This document shows, piece after piece, positions 46,440 to 56,742 of a stretch of 64,000 nt of DNA (position 1 is its first letter; each line of letters begins with the position of its first letter). A model generated the notes under the pieces. That model saw nothing but the letters and a program-made list of their open reading frames with translations. It was not told where the DNA came from and searched no databases. This DNA comes from Anastrepha obliqua (Eukaryota; Arthropoda; Insecta; Diptera; Tephritidae): NCBI RefSeq assembly GCF_027943255.1, contig NC_072897.1:17422044-17486043 (forward strand), given 5' to 3'. Both the position numbers and the translations under genes were made by a program.

Positions 46440-47410
46440 CACCTCTTATTGGAAAACCCTTTATATGCCTTGATTAGTCGCTCTGCTAATGCTTTTCCTG
46501 TTATCATTACCTTTCGCGTCATATGCGAGTGCTTTTTTATGTTTTATTCCTGTTTTGATGCAAGTTATTATTTCGCGTGTATTCGTCCTTTTTATTTTTG
46601 TAAAATCATAATGGAAGTTGTTTTGGTTGTAGATTTTCTTTTCTTCGTCATTTGATAGAACTTTTTCAAACTAATTTGCCAAATTTTTCGCCTTTTCCTT
46701 TTTTGTAAGGGCCCATTAATTGTCATCTTTCTTTAATAGTGGTTGATGTTTTACTTGTGCTTTTAATGCTTTAGTACATTTCCATAAAGTGTAGTTTGAA
46801 TCTTGATTGGGAGTCAGGTTCTTTAAATAGTTTTCGGGATCTTTGTTATTTCTTTTGTAAAAGGTATCCTTTAGAATATTTGTAGCTAGGTTTAGTTTTC
46901 TTTTGTCGTCAGGTGATCTACTTTTTTGCCATCTTTCACTGAACTTTCTTTTTTCAATAATTTGCTTCTTAATAGAAATGTCAGTTACTGCCGTATTTGT
47001 TCTATTTGCTTGCTTTGGTGCCGATCTGATCCCAGCTTTTAGGAATACGTCGTTGAAATGGATAATGGCACGTTCAATGTCAAGTTGCGCTTTTAATATC
47101 ACATTTGATATAAGTTGATCATTAATATGGTGACGGAAATTTTTCCAGTTGGTCCTGTCATTAAGTATGCGATAAGATGTATTTATTGATTTAATGTAAC
47201 TTACATATTCAAGTAATATCGGCGAGTGGTCAAAAGAAAGTTCATAGCACGACTGAATTGTTAATTGGCTATGGCCTATGTTTTTGATTATTCAAAAATC
47301 GATAAAGTCTGGCATTTTCTTTGAATCAGTAGGCCAAAAGGTAGGTTCTCCGGTACTTATAAATCTGCAATTGTTTTTGTTAATTGCGTTTATGAGAATA
47401 CACCCCCTTT
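46440..47410 (-). pseudogene. Jockey-type LINE fragment (U5)
   Basis: Linker frame 46716-47102, FLKAGIRSAP form as in U4. Confidence 0.8.
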
Positions 47411-47538
47411 CGAGTGTATATCTGCCGTTCGGAGTCGGCTTGAAACTGTAGGTCCCTCCATTTGTGGAACAACATCAAGACGCACTCCACAAATAGGAGG
47501 ATTAGCTCGGCCAAACACCCAAAAAGGGTGTACGCGCC

Positions 47539-47571
<33 letters not shown>
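47411..47571 (+). mobile_element. SINE fragment, plus strand, with TA tract (U5)
   Basis: TA tract about 47542-47571. Confidence 0.75.
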
Positions 47572-47577
<6 letters not shown>

Positions 47578-48143
47578 TTTCGCATCCCTTGTAGTTGGTG
47601 GTAATGGCTACGTCCACATAGGAGCATTTTACTTCCTTCAAAACACATAAAATAATAAAAGCATATATACTTACTAGTCAATAGTTAATAGTGCAACAAC
47701 GTTACCTTGATAGATTACCAAGGGCTCAGATCTTTTACTTTTAATTTCAGTTTCTATCACTTTTACCACGATATAGCAGGTTTAAAATCGAGGTTTTTAT
47801 TTATGTATAAAGTATTTCTTATAAATGTTTGTATAGTGAAGAAATATTGTTAGATATTTAGCAAGGAAATTAATGTACAATATTGCAACTCTTTATTTGT
47901 TCAAAGTGTCAAGATTGTTGCACTGAAAACAGAATGAGTGATATCTTTCAAGAGAACACCGTCAGCGGGTGGAAATCTTTAGGCAAGGAGGAAGATGTTC
48001 ACAGTGAGTTTTTGTTTTTCAACTTAAGTAAATACTTAGTCTTGCCATGAATTCTGTGCCATTCCGTTATTTTTGATTCTGTTCATATGCATTATCTACT
48101 AATAAATTATACTCAGTTTCCTAACAAATTTCGCTTGTTAACA

Positions 48144-48482
48144 ATGGAGTGGGAAGCTAAGGAAAATGGGATTGCACTGATTACATAACATAAGTGTGGT
48201 GGAGCAAGTGAGATTTTCGAATTGCTTAAAAATTTTAATATTTCGAGAATGTTTGTCTACCGCACGATCAAACGCTTTTCCCAAACGTCTGAAGTGACAG
48301 ACAGAAAAAGAAGTTTTTAATAATCAAAACGACAACATCTATGCTAAACCTTCTAAAGACGCCAAAATTTTAGGGTTCAGCGTGACCACCAGCGAGCCTC
48401 CGTAATGATTCGTTGTGGAATGTCTTCTGCATTTGCTGAATGGCCTAATCGTTTGAAAGCAAATGGTGACCATTTCGAATGA
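48144..48482 (+). pseudogene. Second mariner-like transposase relic (U5)
   Basis: CAACATCT form. Confidence 0.62.
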
Positions 48483-49349
48483 AAACTAAATTTTTTTTTA
48501 AATATTTGCATGATGAAATAAAACTAGCTTCATTAATAAAAGTATTATAATTTCATATCTTTAACGGACTTAACTTATAACAGGGCAAAATAAATGAGTA
48601 TGATAAGTGTTTTACCGCATGGTAGTACAGCAGCAGTACGTTCATTTTCCACAGTGAAAGTTATATTATTGCCCAAAAGAGAAATTCCTTAAAAACTTAA
48701 GAAAAAGAGGCACAATTAACAACATTATATTTTCCAAAGAAATGTGTCTTGAACATGAAGTAGTTTTTCTTTCAAAAGAATTAATAAGTTTATATAAGAA
48801 ATTTAATTTTAAAGATGGAAACTTTGTTCCGAGGACCTAAATGTTTTCATATGTTCTGTTCTTAAGAACTGCATTTCACTAAATGAATTGCATTTATACG
48901 TAGAGGGTGAATTCCTACATTTAAAAGTACAAAGTATTAGTCTCTTTCATTTCTACACTTCAGTAGATTATAGTGCCAAATATGCGGAACCACGGTTAGA
49001 TGCTGATTTCAACTAGTTTGCGTTAGTTATAAATTTTCCTTAAGAACGGTTTAAAAATATAAGAGATTAATTCTTTGCATTTTTACATTTAGGAACCCAT
49101 CCATATTAACACAAAGTAACATACTACATATAATTTTCAAATTAGTGTACACGATAAGTCGAAAAGTTATTAACCGAATTTTTTCGAAGCAAAAGTATTA
49201 GGAAAGTTCGCCCCAAAACTCATTTTTTAAGCATTTAATTCCGCGATTTTTTTTTTCATTCATATAGAAATTATGACCTTAGTAAACAAAAAAATGTTTG
49301 GACTTTTGTATTCAAGTCTGACGCCGATAATACAATGCCCGCCGATTGA
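48483..49349. other. AT-rich DNA, no gene (U5)
   Basis: Equivalent of 15213-16080. The 86-bp block is absent near 49179. No supported coding region. Confidence 0.5.
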
Positions 49350-50160
49350 GAAGCCTCGCTGCAACCTTCCTGGAAGAATTGAGCCATTTTAAATAATTAA
49401 AATAAAAAAAAATATATATTATTTTAATGTATAAATACCAATTTTGAAAAAAACATATCGACTTCGTCGAGAGTGCGGTCGAAAATTCAAAATTGAAATT
49501 TGAAAAGGTCGAGCCAAGGAGCACCAGGAGATTTGGTGGCTCCTAAAACACTCAGGCTAAAGAGCACATTGCATTTATAGCTCTGGAATGGGGGTCTATA
49601 GTCAAGGAGGGAAGGAGAAAAGTATCAGAGAAAGAGATAGGAAAGAATAGAGACAGAGATAGAGATAGTTAGTCCTGTGAGAATTTTCCAGATTCTTTGG
49701 CAAATCTGTAAATATCCTCCAGTTTTCCCGGAACCCATATAAGTACAAGCCTGTGTTGTTGAAGCCTCGCTGCAACCTTCCTGGAAGAATTGAGCCATTT
49801 TAAATAATTAAAATAAAAAAAAATGTATATTATTTTAATGTATAAATACCAATTTTGAAAAAAACATATCGACTTCGTCGAGAGTGCGGTCGAAAATTCA
49901 AAATTGAAAAGGTCGAGCCAAGGAGCACCAGGAGATTTGGTGGCTCCTAAAACACTCAGGCTAAAGAGCACATTGCATTTATAGCTCTGGAATGGGGGTA
50001 TATAGTCAAGGAGGGAAGGAGAAAAGTATCAGAGAAAGAGATAGGAAAGAATAGAGACAGAGATAGAGATAGTTAGTCCTGTGAGAATTTTCCAGATTCT
50101 TTGGCAAATCTGTAAATATTCTCCAGTTTTCCCGGAACCCATATAAGTACAAGCCTGTTT
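49350..50160. repeat. Direct duplication of the element A 3' region, 411-bp offset
   Basis: GAAGCCTCGCTGCAACC at 49350 recurs at 49761. The first copy ends after AAGTACAAGCCTGTG near 49756, inside the RNase H tail; the second copy runs on into the full RNase H frame. The second copy lacks 7 bp (GAAATTT, near 49900), so the copies differ. The minus-strand frame 49669-49971 crosses the join and is an artefact of it. Confidence 0.88.
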
Positions 50161-50498
50161 TGTCTTGCGACAGAATTATGCTTCTTCTTACATTCTTGAA
50201 CAATCTTTGAGGTTTGCTTCGCGTTCTCCAGGGCCTTCAATGCAGCCTGACTATCACTGAAGACTCCAATCTGTTTCCCGCTCCCTCTTCTCTCGATTAT
50301 TAATTCGGCTACTTTTAGGATGGCAAAAACTTCTGTTTGGAAAACAGTTGCCATTCCCCCCATAGCATAGTGATACTTATTACTATCGTTTAAGTACCAT
50401 CCGGCTCCAGACTCTATTTCATTCTTGGACGCATCGGTAAAGAAAATATCCGTCAAACCTCCCTGCATGCATTCTGGATTGCTCCATTGCTCACGCAA
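50073..50498 (-). pseudogene. Element A RNase H, Glu form (U5)
   Basis: VFQTEVFAI retains Glu as in U0. It ends WVPGKLENIYRF. Confidence 0.85.
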
Positions 50499-51031
50499 TG
50501 GAAATCTGACATCAAATTTCCTTCCAAATGAAACTGTGGTGCCAAAAACAGTGGATACTGCTCCGACAGCAACTTAAAGATTTCTCTGTGTCCCGAAGTT
50601 CCATCTTCGTGTCAGAAACCATATTTATGGAGTCTACACATTGCTTTTATTGCTTCCGATTGTATCTTAAGATTCAGGGGCAGCAAATCAAGCATAGCAT
50701 TTAGGGTATCACCAGAGGTTGTACTCATGGCACCCGTGATGCATAAACATACACTTCTTTGCAGCCTGTATAGTTCCCGGATTGAGGATTTAACCATGCT
50801 CCGTCGCCACCAGACCACAGAAGCGTAAGTGATGATTGGTCTGATAAGTGCTGTGTATATCCATAGGACCACAGCAGGTTTCAGACCCCAGGTTTTGCCA
50901 AAGGCTCTACGGCATTGCTGAAAAATCTTCAATGCACGGTTCACCTTCAGTGAAACGTGTGTCTCCCAAGTCAGCTTTTTATCCAAGATTACTCCTAGAT
51001 ATTTAACTTCGTTGGAAAGACCAAGTGTCAC
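50453..51031 (-). pseudogene. Element A RT thumb with private stop (U5)
   Basis: The frame 50612-51031 ends early at HKYGF because Trp became TGA near 50611. The rest of the connection region runs on to about 50453 in the same frame. Confidence 0.83.
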
Positions 51032-51070
51032 ACCTTTCAGTGTTGGAAGACTGAGTCCACCAAATTTCCG

Positions 51071-52140
51071 TTATCTCGTAAACAAGACTATGGTTGTTTT
51101 GTTCGGATTAACGGAAAGACATTGTCTCATGCACCAGTCATCGATTTTGTTAAGAAACCTCTGCACTTTCGTGCAAAGCCTCCTTAGGGATTTATCCGAT
51201 GTTAGCGCACAGACGTCGTCCCCATATGCTTGGACGTGAAAGCCGAGTTCCTGCATCTCCACTAATAGAGAGTCTACGACGAAGCACCATAGCAGCGGAG
51301 AAAGAACACCCCCTTGGGGACATCCTTGCTTGGCCCTGACTGTGATTTGTTCGTCACTGCTCCCACCAGCGGTTAACAGCCTCTCAGAGACCATGGAATA
51401 TATCCATTTTATAATGGCTTGATTAACTCCGTGTCGTTCGGCAGAAGAACATATCGAGCCGAAAGTGGCATTATCAAAAGCTCCCTCAATGACCACGAAC
51501 ACGCCCATTGTGTATTCGTCAGCTTCCAGCCCGGCTTCAAACTTGCTAGCCAGATCGTGTAAGGCTGATTCACATGATTTTGCACTCTGGTAAGCGTGTT
51601 GATTTCTACTAAGTGGACTTCTCGGCAATACCCCCACTCGAATATGTTTCTCCACCACTCGTTCCAGACTTTTTAACATGAACGATGTCAAACTGATTGG
51701 TCTAAAACTTTTTGCTAGGGAATAGTCATCTTGTCCTGGTTTCGGAATTAATACTACTCTTACGCGTCGCCATTGGGATGGTATATAACCAAATACAAGA
51801 CAGGCTATGAAGATCCTTTTCAGGGCCTCAATCAGCCTGTCTCCTCCTTTTTTAAGAATTCCTGGATATATTCCGTCAGATTCAGGGGACTTAAAGTTCT
51901 CAGAGGAAGATATGGAAAACCTTATCGATTCCCTTGTCACTATCCGACTAGCAATATACCAGCTGTACCTAGAGGTTCCACCGTTGCTACCGTTATTGTT
52001 CATGCCACTCTCTGCTTCAGAGAGAGTTCTACTACCCGGAAAATGAGTAGAGCATTAAACGTTCCGATTTGGAAATGGTGTATGAACCATCAGGTTTTCG
52101 AATGGAATCCAGCCTTACTGAACGGTCTAGATGAAGGACC
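51071..52140 (-). pseudogene. Element A reverse transcriptase core (U5)
   Basis: The frame 51071-52003 keeps KSPESDGIYP through YGDD and NPNKTTIVLF. A deletion of 7 bp near 52046 and one of 1 bp near 52060 shift the N-terminal part out of frame. It is continuous with the native endonuclease upstream. Confidence 0.86.
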
Positions 52141-52368
52141 TTACAAAGTCTCGCTGTTTCCCTCATTTCTTCGACGTTACTGCAGAAATTTCTATAGGAT
52201 TCAAGTTTGGCTTTCCGTAGTTTTTTCTTATATTCTCTCTGTATAAGTCGATGATAAGCTCTGTTTTGGTCTTCCAGGCCTTATTAAGAAGTTTCTTCGA
52301 CCGTACACGAAACTTTGCCTGAGTGGACACAGTTCCTCAAAGCAATTGATTAAAGTACCTTCCAATTT

Positions 52369-53190
52369 CTAATAAGTATCTTCAATCATTTCTACGGATT
52401 TGAGTTTTTTCAGGTTTGGTAATTGCTCTGTTACAAGCTCACCATATCTGTCCCAGTCCACATTTTGAGGATTCCTACCGGAAGGTACTGATATTGTGTC
52501 AATTCCCAGTCGGAATTCGATAAGACGATGATCAGAAAGAGACTCCTCTTCCAAAACTCGCCATCGGTTGATTTGATTTCCAACTGACCTATTGGTAAGT
52601 GTTAAATCAATCACCTCTTGTCTCCTTCTGGTCACAAAAATTGATTTGTTACCAGTGTTTTGAATGACCAAATCGGATGACAGGATAAAATCGAGTAACT
52701 TGAGACCTCTGGGGTTGCATTTGCTGCTTCCCCACACAATGTTCTGTGAATTTGCATCACAGCCCTCTATTAGCCCCAGATTATTGGATTCTGCGTTCTT
52801 GACCACTTCTCTTAACTCCCTCGAAGGAGGTGGCTGTAAAGAGTCGTAGGGTATGTAGGCCGAAACTATGATAGCTTCGACACTGTTCCCACTTTTCAAG
52901 TACTTTATTTTTGCAGGAACGATATCTCCGGAGCATAGCTCTTTTAACATCGTGTGTTCGATCAACCTCGGCATGATAATACATGCTCGCGGTCTCACAT
53001 TCCCTTCACAATGAAGTATTTGTCCCCACGACATAGCACTTAGACCACAGATACGCTTGTGACATACCCATGGTTCTTGTATTAGTATTATGTGTGGGTT
53101 TGTTTGCAGTTTTGCATGCCTACTGCACGAGAGAGCCGTAGACGCTTTGCCATGCTGCAGATTTATCTGTGTAAATATTACTTCAGTCAT
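52369..53190 (-). CDS. Element A native endonuclease domain (ORF2 N-terminus)
   Basis: 273 codons from ATG at 53190. This is an apurinic-type endonuclease of the R1/LOA/I LINE group: QINLQHGKAST (Asn), ILIQEPWV (Glu), VSAYIPY, GCDANSQNIVWGS (Asp/Asn, with Gln where His is common), FVTRRRQEVIDLTL and SDHRLIEF (Asp-His). All key catalytic motifs are visible, so the domain itself looks intact. It ends at an in-frame TAG after MIEDTY, before the RT linker. The start codon is 14 bp after the ORF1 stop. Only this rightmost copy has the endonuclease; in the array it is replaced by element B. Confidence 0.9.
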   Translation of the reverse strand: MTEVIFTQINLQHGKASTALSCSRHAKLQTNPHIILIQEPWVCHKRICGLSAMSWGQILHCEGNVRPRACIIMPRLIEHTMLKELCSGDIVPAKIKYLKSGNSVEAIIVSAYIPYDSLQPPPSRELREVVKNAESNNLGLIEGCDANSQNIVWGSSKCNPRGLKLLDFILSSDLVIQNTGNKSIFVTRRRQEVIDLTLTNRSVGNQINRWRVLEEESLSDHRLIEFRLGIDTISVPSGRNPQNVDWDRYGELVTEQLPNLKKLKSVEMIEDTY

Positions 53191-53204
53191 GAGACTGAGT
53201 ATAT

Positions 53205-53582
53205 TTACGCTTTGTCCTCCACCTTATCCTGGACACGGAAATGGATTCGCCCTAGATATAGGTGGGGACGGCACCCGTACTTCGACTTAAGAACCTTGAG
53301 GGACCCAAGATCGATACCCAGTACCAGGTGGGAACCCGCCTCCGAAGTGGTAGCGGATTTCTGCCTGGTGTACGAGTATACTCTCCAGAGAGTCGTGTCA
53401 AGATCCTTGTTCTGAGCACGGATGCGTGTGAGGAGCTCTACTGAATTACAGGAAGGACCCGGAATCCAAACACTCGCTCGTGCCAGCCTTTCTACTCTCA
53501 ACAAGAATGAACTTGCTTTTTCGCAGGCTGAATCTTTGCTATCGCTTTTTCCAGCCATTCTCGGGAAAAAGCATTGGAACAA
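53205..53582 (-). pseudogene. Element A ORF1 (gag-like), C-terminal part
   Basis: Contains RLARASVWIPGP, LLTRIRAQNKDLDTTLWRVY, HLVLGIDLGSLKVL and LYLGRIHFRVQ, the conserved end of ORF1 proteins of LOA/I-type LINEs (RNA-binding, nucleocapsid-like role in the RNP). It is shifted relative to the upstream part somewhere in 53500-53550. Stop TAA at 53205-53207. Confidence 0.78.
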
Positions 53583-54167
53583 TGCACCTTTACGATACCG
53601 TTTACCACGCTTTTCCCCTCGAAAGTCGGCGCGTCTTTCGACTCACCGATAGCTTTCCAAAGATAGCTGTCAAAATAGTGTTGGTGCCCTTTGGACAGTA
53701 GAGCGTCTTGTTTGTCGGTATGTAACTCCACCGTCATTGCCTTTGCTGCCATTCTGGCGAATGATTCGCCAGACGTTGACGGAAGAGTGTCATTCGACAT
53801 TTGAGGTCCCTGCCTTGGTTTGTCTGCCTTGGATTGGGTCGAGGATTCAGGCATTTCCGAATTCCGTCTCTCGACTTTCCTCTTCTTTGCCTTTCTCCTC
53901 TTCCCGGTCGTTGGCACATACCCCGTTTCGTTTCCGGAAGAGCGCAGCGCTACAGAGGAATCCTCTGTTCTACCACGCTTTCCCGTTTCCGTTACAGGTG
54001 TCAAAGTTCACGGAGCTTGAGTCCTTGCCTTAGCTAGTGCTTCGGCTTGCCTCGCCTTCTTTCTTCTTCGTTTGATCTGCCTTGCGGTTAGACCAACAAC
54101 TGCGTTCGACTCTCCAATAACTTCAGCCTTTTTAACGGTACTTACCTGATTCGCACCAGGTTTGACC
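53498..54167 (-). pseudogene. Element A ORF1 (gag-like), N-terminal part
   Basis: Minus-strand reading from about 54167: a Lys/Arg-rich N-terminus (ARQIKRRRKKARQAEALAKA), an in-frame TGA near 54018, then the open frame 53498-54004 with a second basic patch (GKRRKAKKRKVERR). It continues with AIGESKDAPTFEGKSVVNG and FSREWLEKAIAKIQ, typical of LOA-type ORF1. The 5' end abuts the plus-strand Jockey-type RT at about 54167. Confidence 0.78.
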
Positions 54168-55254
54168 GTTGTGCAAAATTTTTGAAAAAGTCATAAAACA
54201 CAAATTATTTCAATTTATTAACGCAAACCAATTAATACCAAATGAGCAATTCGCATTTAGGCAGTTTCACAGTACTATGCATCAGATAAAACGCATAGTA
54301 AACTATGTGAAAATTAGTTTTGAAAGCAGGAAGTCTGCTGGTCTGATATTACTGGACATTGAAAAGGCCTTTGACTCAATTTGGCATGATGGACTGATTC
54401 ATAAATTAAACAGCTTTAACTTTCCGCCGTATCTCGTAAAGCTTATCAAATTTTTTTTGGCAAATCGTTATTACAGTGCATGTTTGAACAATGAATAATC
54501 CGATTTAATTGAATTACCCGCGGGAGTTCCTCAGGGATCAGTGCATGGTCCTCTGTTATATAATATATACTATACTGTTCAGATTTTCCAAAAGTTGAAA
54601 ATTGCCAATATGCTATGTACGCTGACGATATTGGTATATTCTACTCATATGAAATCGGCGATGAAATTGTAGCAAAACTGGAGCGTGCGTTACGTAGTAA
54701 TACATGCAGAATTGGAAAATTAAACTGAATGCTGGAAAAACACAAGCCATGTTTTTCACCAGGAAAAGAAGTCTTTGTTATTTACCAAGCACCAGATTAA
54801 GACTAGACACTCATCAAATATCATGGGAGAAATCTGTTAAGTACCTCGGGGTAATTTTTGATAAAAAACTCACTTACAGTGATCATGTTAAATATTATAT
54901 ATAACAGAAAAAGTTAATATAGCTATTAAAATGCTATACCCGCTGATTAACAGAAACTCCAATTTGAGCAAAGAAAATAAATTGGTAATTTACAATTCTA
55001 TTTTCTTATCCATAATATTATATGCTTGTCCAGCATGGGGTATAACTGCAAAATCTCATATTAGAAAGTTGCAAGTATGTCAAAACAAAGTTCTCAAAAT
55101 GATGCTAGGGCTACCCTGGGATTTTTCCACTAGAAGGCTCCATATCGAGGCAAACGTAAACATGGTAAATGAACAAATTGAAAAATTTACCGAACGATTT
55201 AAAATTCGTTGTAGTATATCAGACAATACATTCATCTCAAATCTTTTTAATTAA
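54167..55254 (+). pseudogene. Jockey-type LINE reverse transcriptase (element D), 5'-truncated
   Basis: Starts within RT domain 0 (CKIFEKVIKHKL). Frame 1 (54169-54498) includes FAFRQFHSTMHQ and LILLDIEKAFDSIWHDGL with the first catalytic Asp. After a TAA it reads LPAGVPQGSVHGPLLYN. A frameshift follows, with YADDIGIFYS at 54618 in another frame. Further frames 54704-54904 (MFFTRKR, KYLGVIFDKKLTYSDHV) and 54931-55254 (IILYACPAWG, CQNKVLKMM) give the thumb and C-terminus. At least three frame breaks. Confidence 0.85.
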
Positions 55255-55486
55255 TGTAATTTACTCATATAAAAAGGAAGAAAAATAGCTTGTTTATTCA
55301 TAGTGGACGTTTTTTAAATAGTAGTTCTTTTCCTCCGAAATTTACCTGTAAAATGGCGAAAATCCGTGATAACAAAAATATGTTGTAGAATTAAGGTTTA
55401 GTTACCATATTCTGTAAGTTGTGCTATAATTATTGATGTAACACCTTTTGTCTACTTAAATAAAAATCTATCTATCTATCTATATT
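55255..55486 (+). mobile_element. 3' UTR and tail of Jockey-type element D
   Basis: Non-coding and AT-rich, ending TAAATAAAAATC followed by four to five ATCT repeats at about 55466-55482. This looks like a non-poly(A) repeat tail. Confidence 0.6.
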
Positions 55487-55934
55487 GACTTCTTCATTTT
55501 AAATAATTTGAATGGAAATCAGGGAAAATCTGGCCGTTTACAGGAATATGTTACCTTAAACAACTTTTTATGTCTTTACTATGAAGTAGTACATTATTAT
55601 TCGTAATTTTAATGTACAAGAGGAGATGTTTGAAATAAATTTAAGAAATAAAAAAATGCATATTGACTGAAAAAGATTAGTTTAACAATTTGCGGCTTTG
55701 ATCCCTGTTGTTATGACTCCTGTTGGTCCCTGTTGGACCCTGTTCTTTTGTATGGGTGCTGCCAGTACTGGTACTTTCCATTCAAACATGTTGCGTGACT
55801 CATTTTTGACAATAATTAGGCATCATGTGGAATGTCGAGGAATTTGAAAAATATTTCATGTTATGGTACATATACAGCATTGTTTTAAAGGTAAGTTGAT
55901 GTGTGAGTTCGATATGTGAGTTGTATATGTAAAT
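55487..55934. other. No gene recognised
   Basis: AT-rich DNA with a short CCCTGTTG/GGTCCCTGTTGG repeat near 55704-55745. Nothing coding. Confidence 0.5.
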
Positions 55935-56100
55935 TTGTTAAAATATTTGGAACGCGCCTGTGGCTGCGATGTTATTGCTTCACTGAATTACCCTTTGATT
56001 GCTTTTGCAAGATCCGTAGATGATTGGTACTAGGTTCAAATCCTAAGACCGGCATCTCCGTACATTCATTTTTTATTTTTTACTTGAATTTTATTTTTTT
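55935..56100 (+). mobile_element. tRNA-like SINE candidate
   Basis: TGGCTGCGATG at 55961-55971 is close to a Pol III A box. GGTTCAAATCC at 56033-56043 is close to the B box. A T-rich run follows from about 56068. The A-B spacing exceeds that of a tRNA and no cloverleaf is possible, so it is not a tRNA gene. It is unrelated in sequence to the SINE of the array. Confidence 0.45.
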
Positions 56101-56399
56101 TATAATTGTGGTTGAGATTAAATATTGAACAACGTTTTAAGTAATCCACTTAAATACAACTCTGTATATAATAATGCAGTTATGCTCTTGAAATGTCAAA
56201 AATAAAATATTCTCTTCCGTTTTGCATACATAAAGGACTAGTTCTTATTAATCACAGCGTTAGAAACTCAATTCTAACAGGTTACGGGCTCTTTGTCGCG
56301 CAAATAAAATTGAAATCGCGTGAACATCAGTAAGAAGGAAGTGGCTAAATAGTGTTTGTGTTCGAATTGACCTTCAGTAGTTAGATATTTCAGGGTTTA
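56101..56399. other. No gene recognised
   Basis: AT-rich spacer between the SINE candidate and the copia gag relic. No supported feature. Confidence 0.5.
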
Positions 56400-56408
56400 C
56401 TGGAAAGT

Positions 56409-56708
56409 GGCTTAGAGCGCATTAACTTGCCCATCGATGAATTAAAAGGTCTCGAAAATTTCGACACATGGAAACGCCATGCGAAATCGTACCTCGTCAT
56501 TAAGAATTGCTAGAAAGTAGTCGTCAATGGGCTACCGCAAACTCCTAATAGCAAAGAGAAGGACTGCGACAAACGTGTACTAGCAGAAGTTAAACTGCTG
56601 ATTGAACCCAACAATTTTTCGCACATTGGCACAGCTACGTCTGCAGAAATGGCATGGAAGGCACTACTCGTACCCAACACGTGTCCGTGTATTGTAGGTG
56701 AGGCATGG
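56409..56708 (+). pseudogene. Copia-type gag relic
   Basis: One continuous frame reads LERINLPIDELKGLENFDTWKRHAKSYLV, quoted in part: ENFDTWKRHAKSYLV matches the Gag N-terminus of Ty1/copia elements (tested-sample form: G..N..TWK..M..YL). A TAG near 56510 replaces the Trp of the WKVV motif (KNC, stop, KVVVNGLP). It continues EVKLLIEPNNFSHIGTATSA and EMAWKALL. No protease, integrase or RT follows. Confidence 0.7.
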
Positions 56709-56742
56709 CAAGTTCTGAGAGCTAGACATTTCTTGCAGCACC

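Larger units (their letters stand above)
43771..52511. repeat. Tandem array unit U5, rightmost (8741 bp)
   Basis: The last unit. At 52511 element A is not joined to B but continues into its own endonuclease. It is longer because of a direct duplication at 49350-50160. The 86-bp block is absent (near 49179), RNase H is in the Glu form, B is in the SHHR form. No gene at 47572-48143. Confidence 0.95.

Noticed and set aside
49669..49971. 100-codon minus-strand ORF in U5
   Set aside because: Created by the local duplication join; the second half is non-coding tail sequence.
1..52511. Bacterial-style defence island or group II intron because of the many RT ORFs
   Set aside because: RT motifs are those of LINE RTs with apurinic endonuclease and RNase H, and neighbours are mariner, hAT, SINE and Helitron. 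Everything is eukaryotic.
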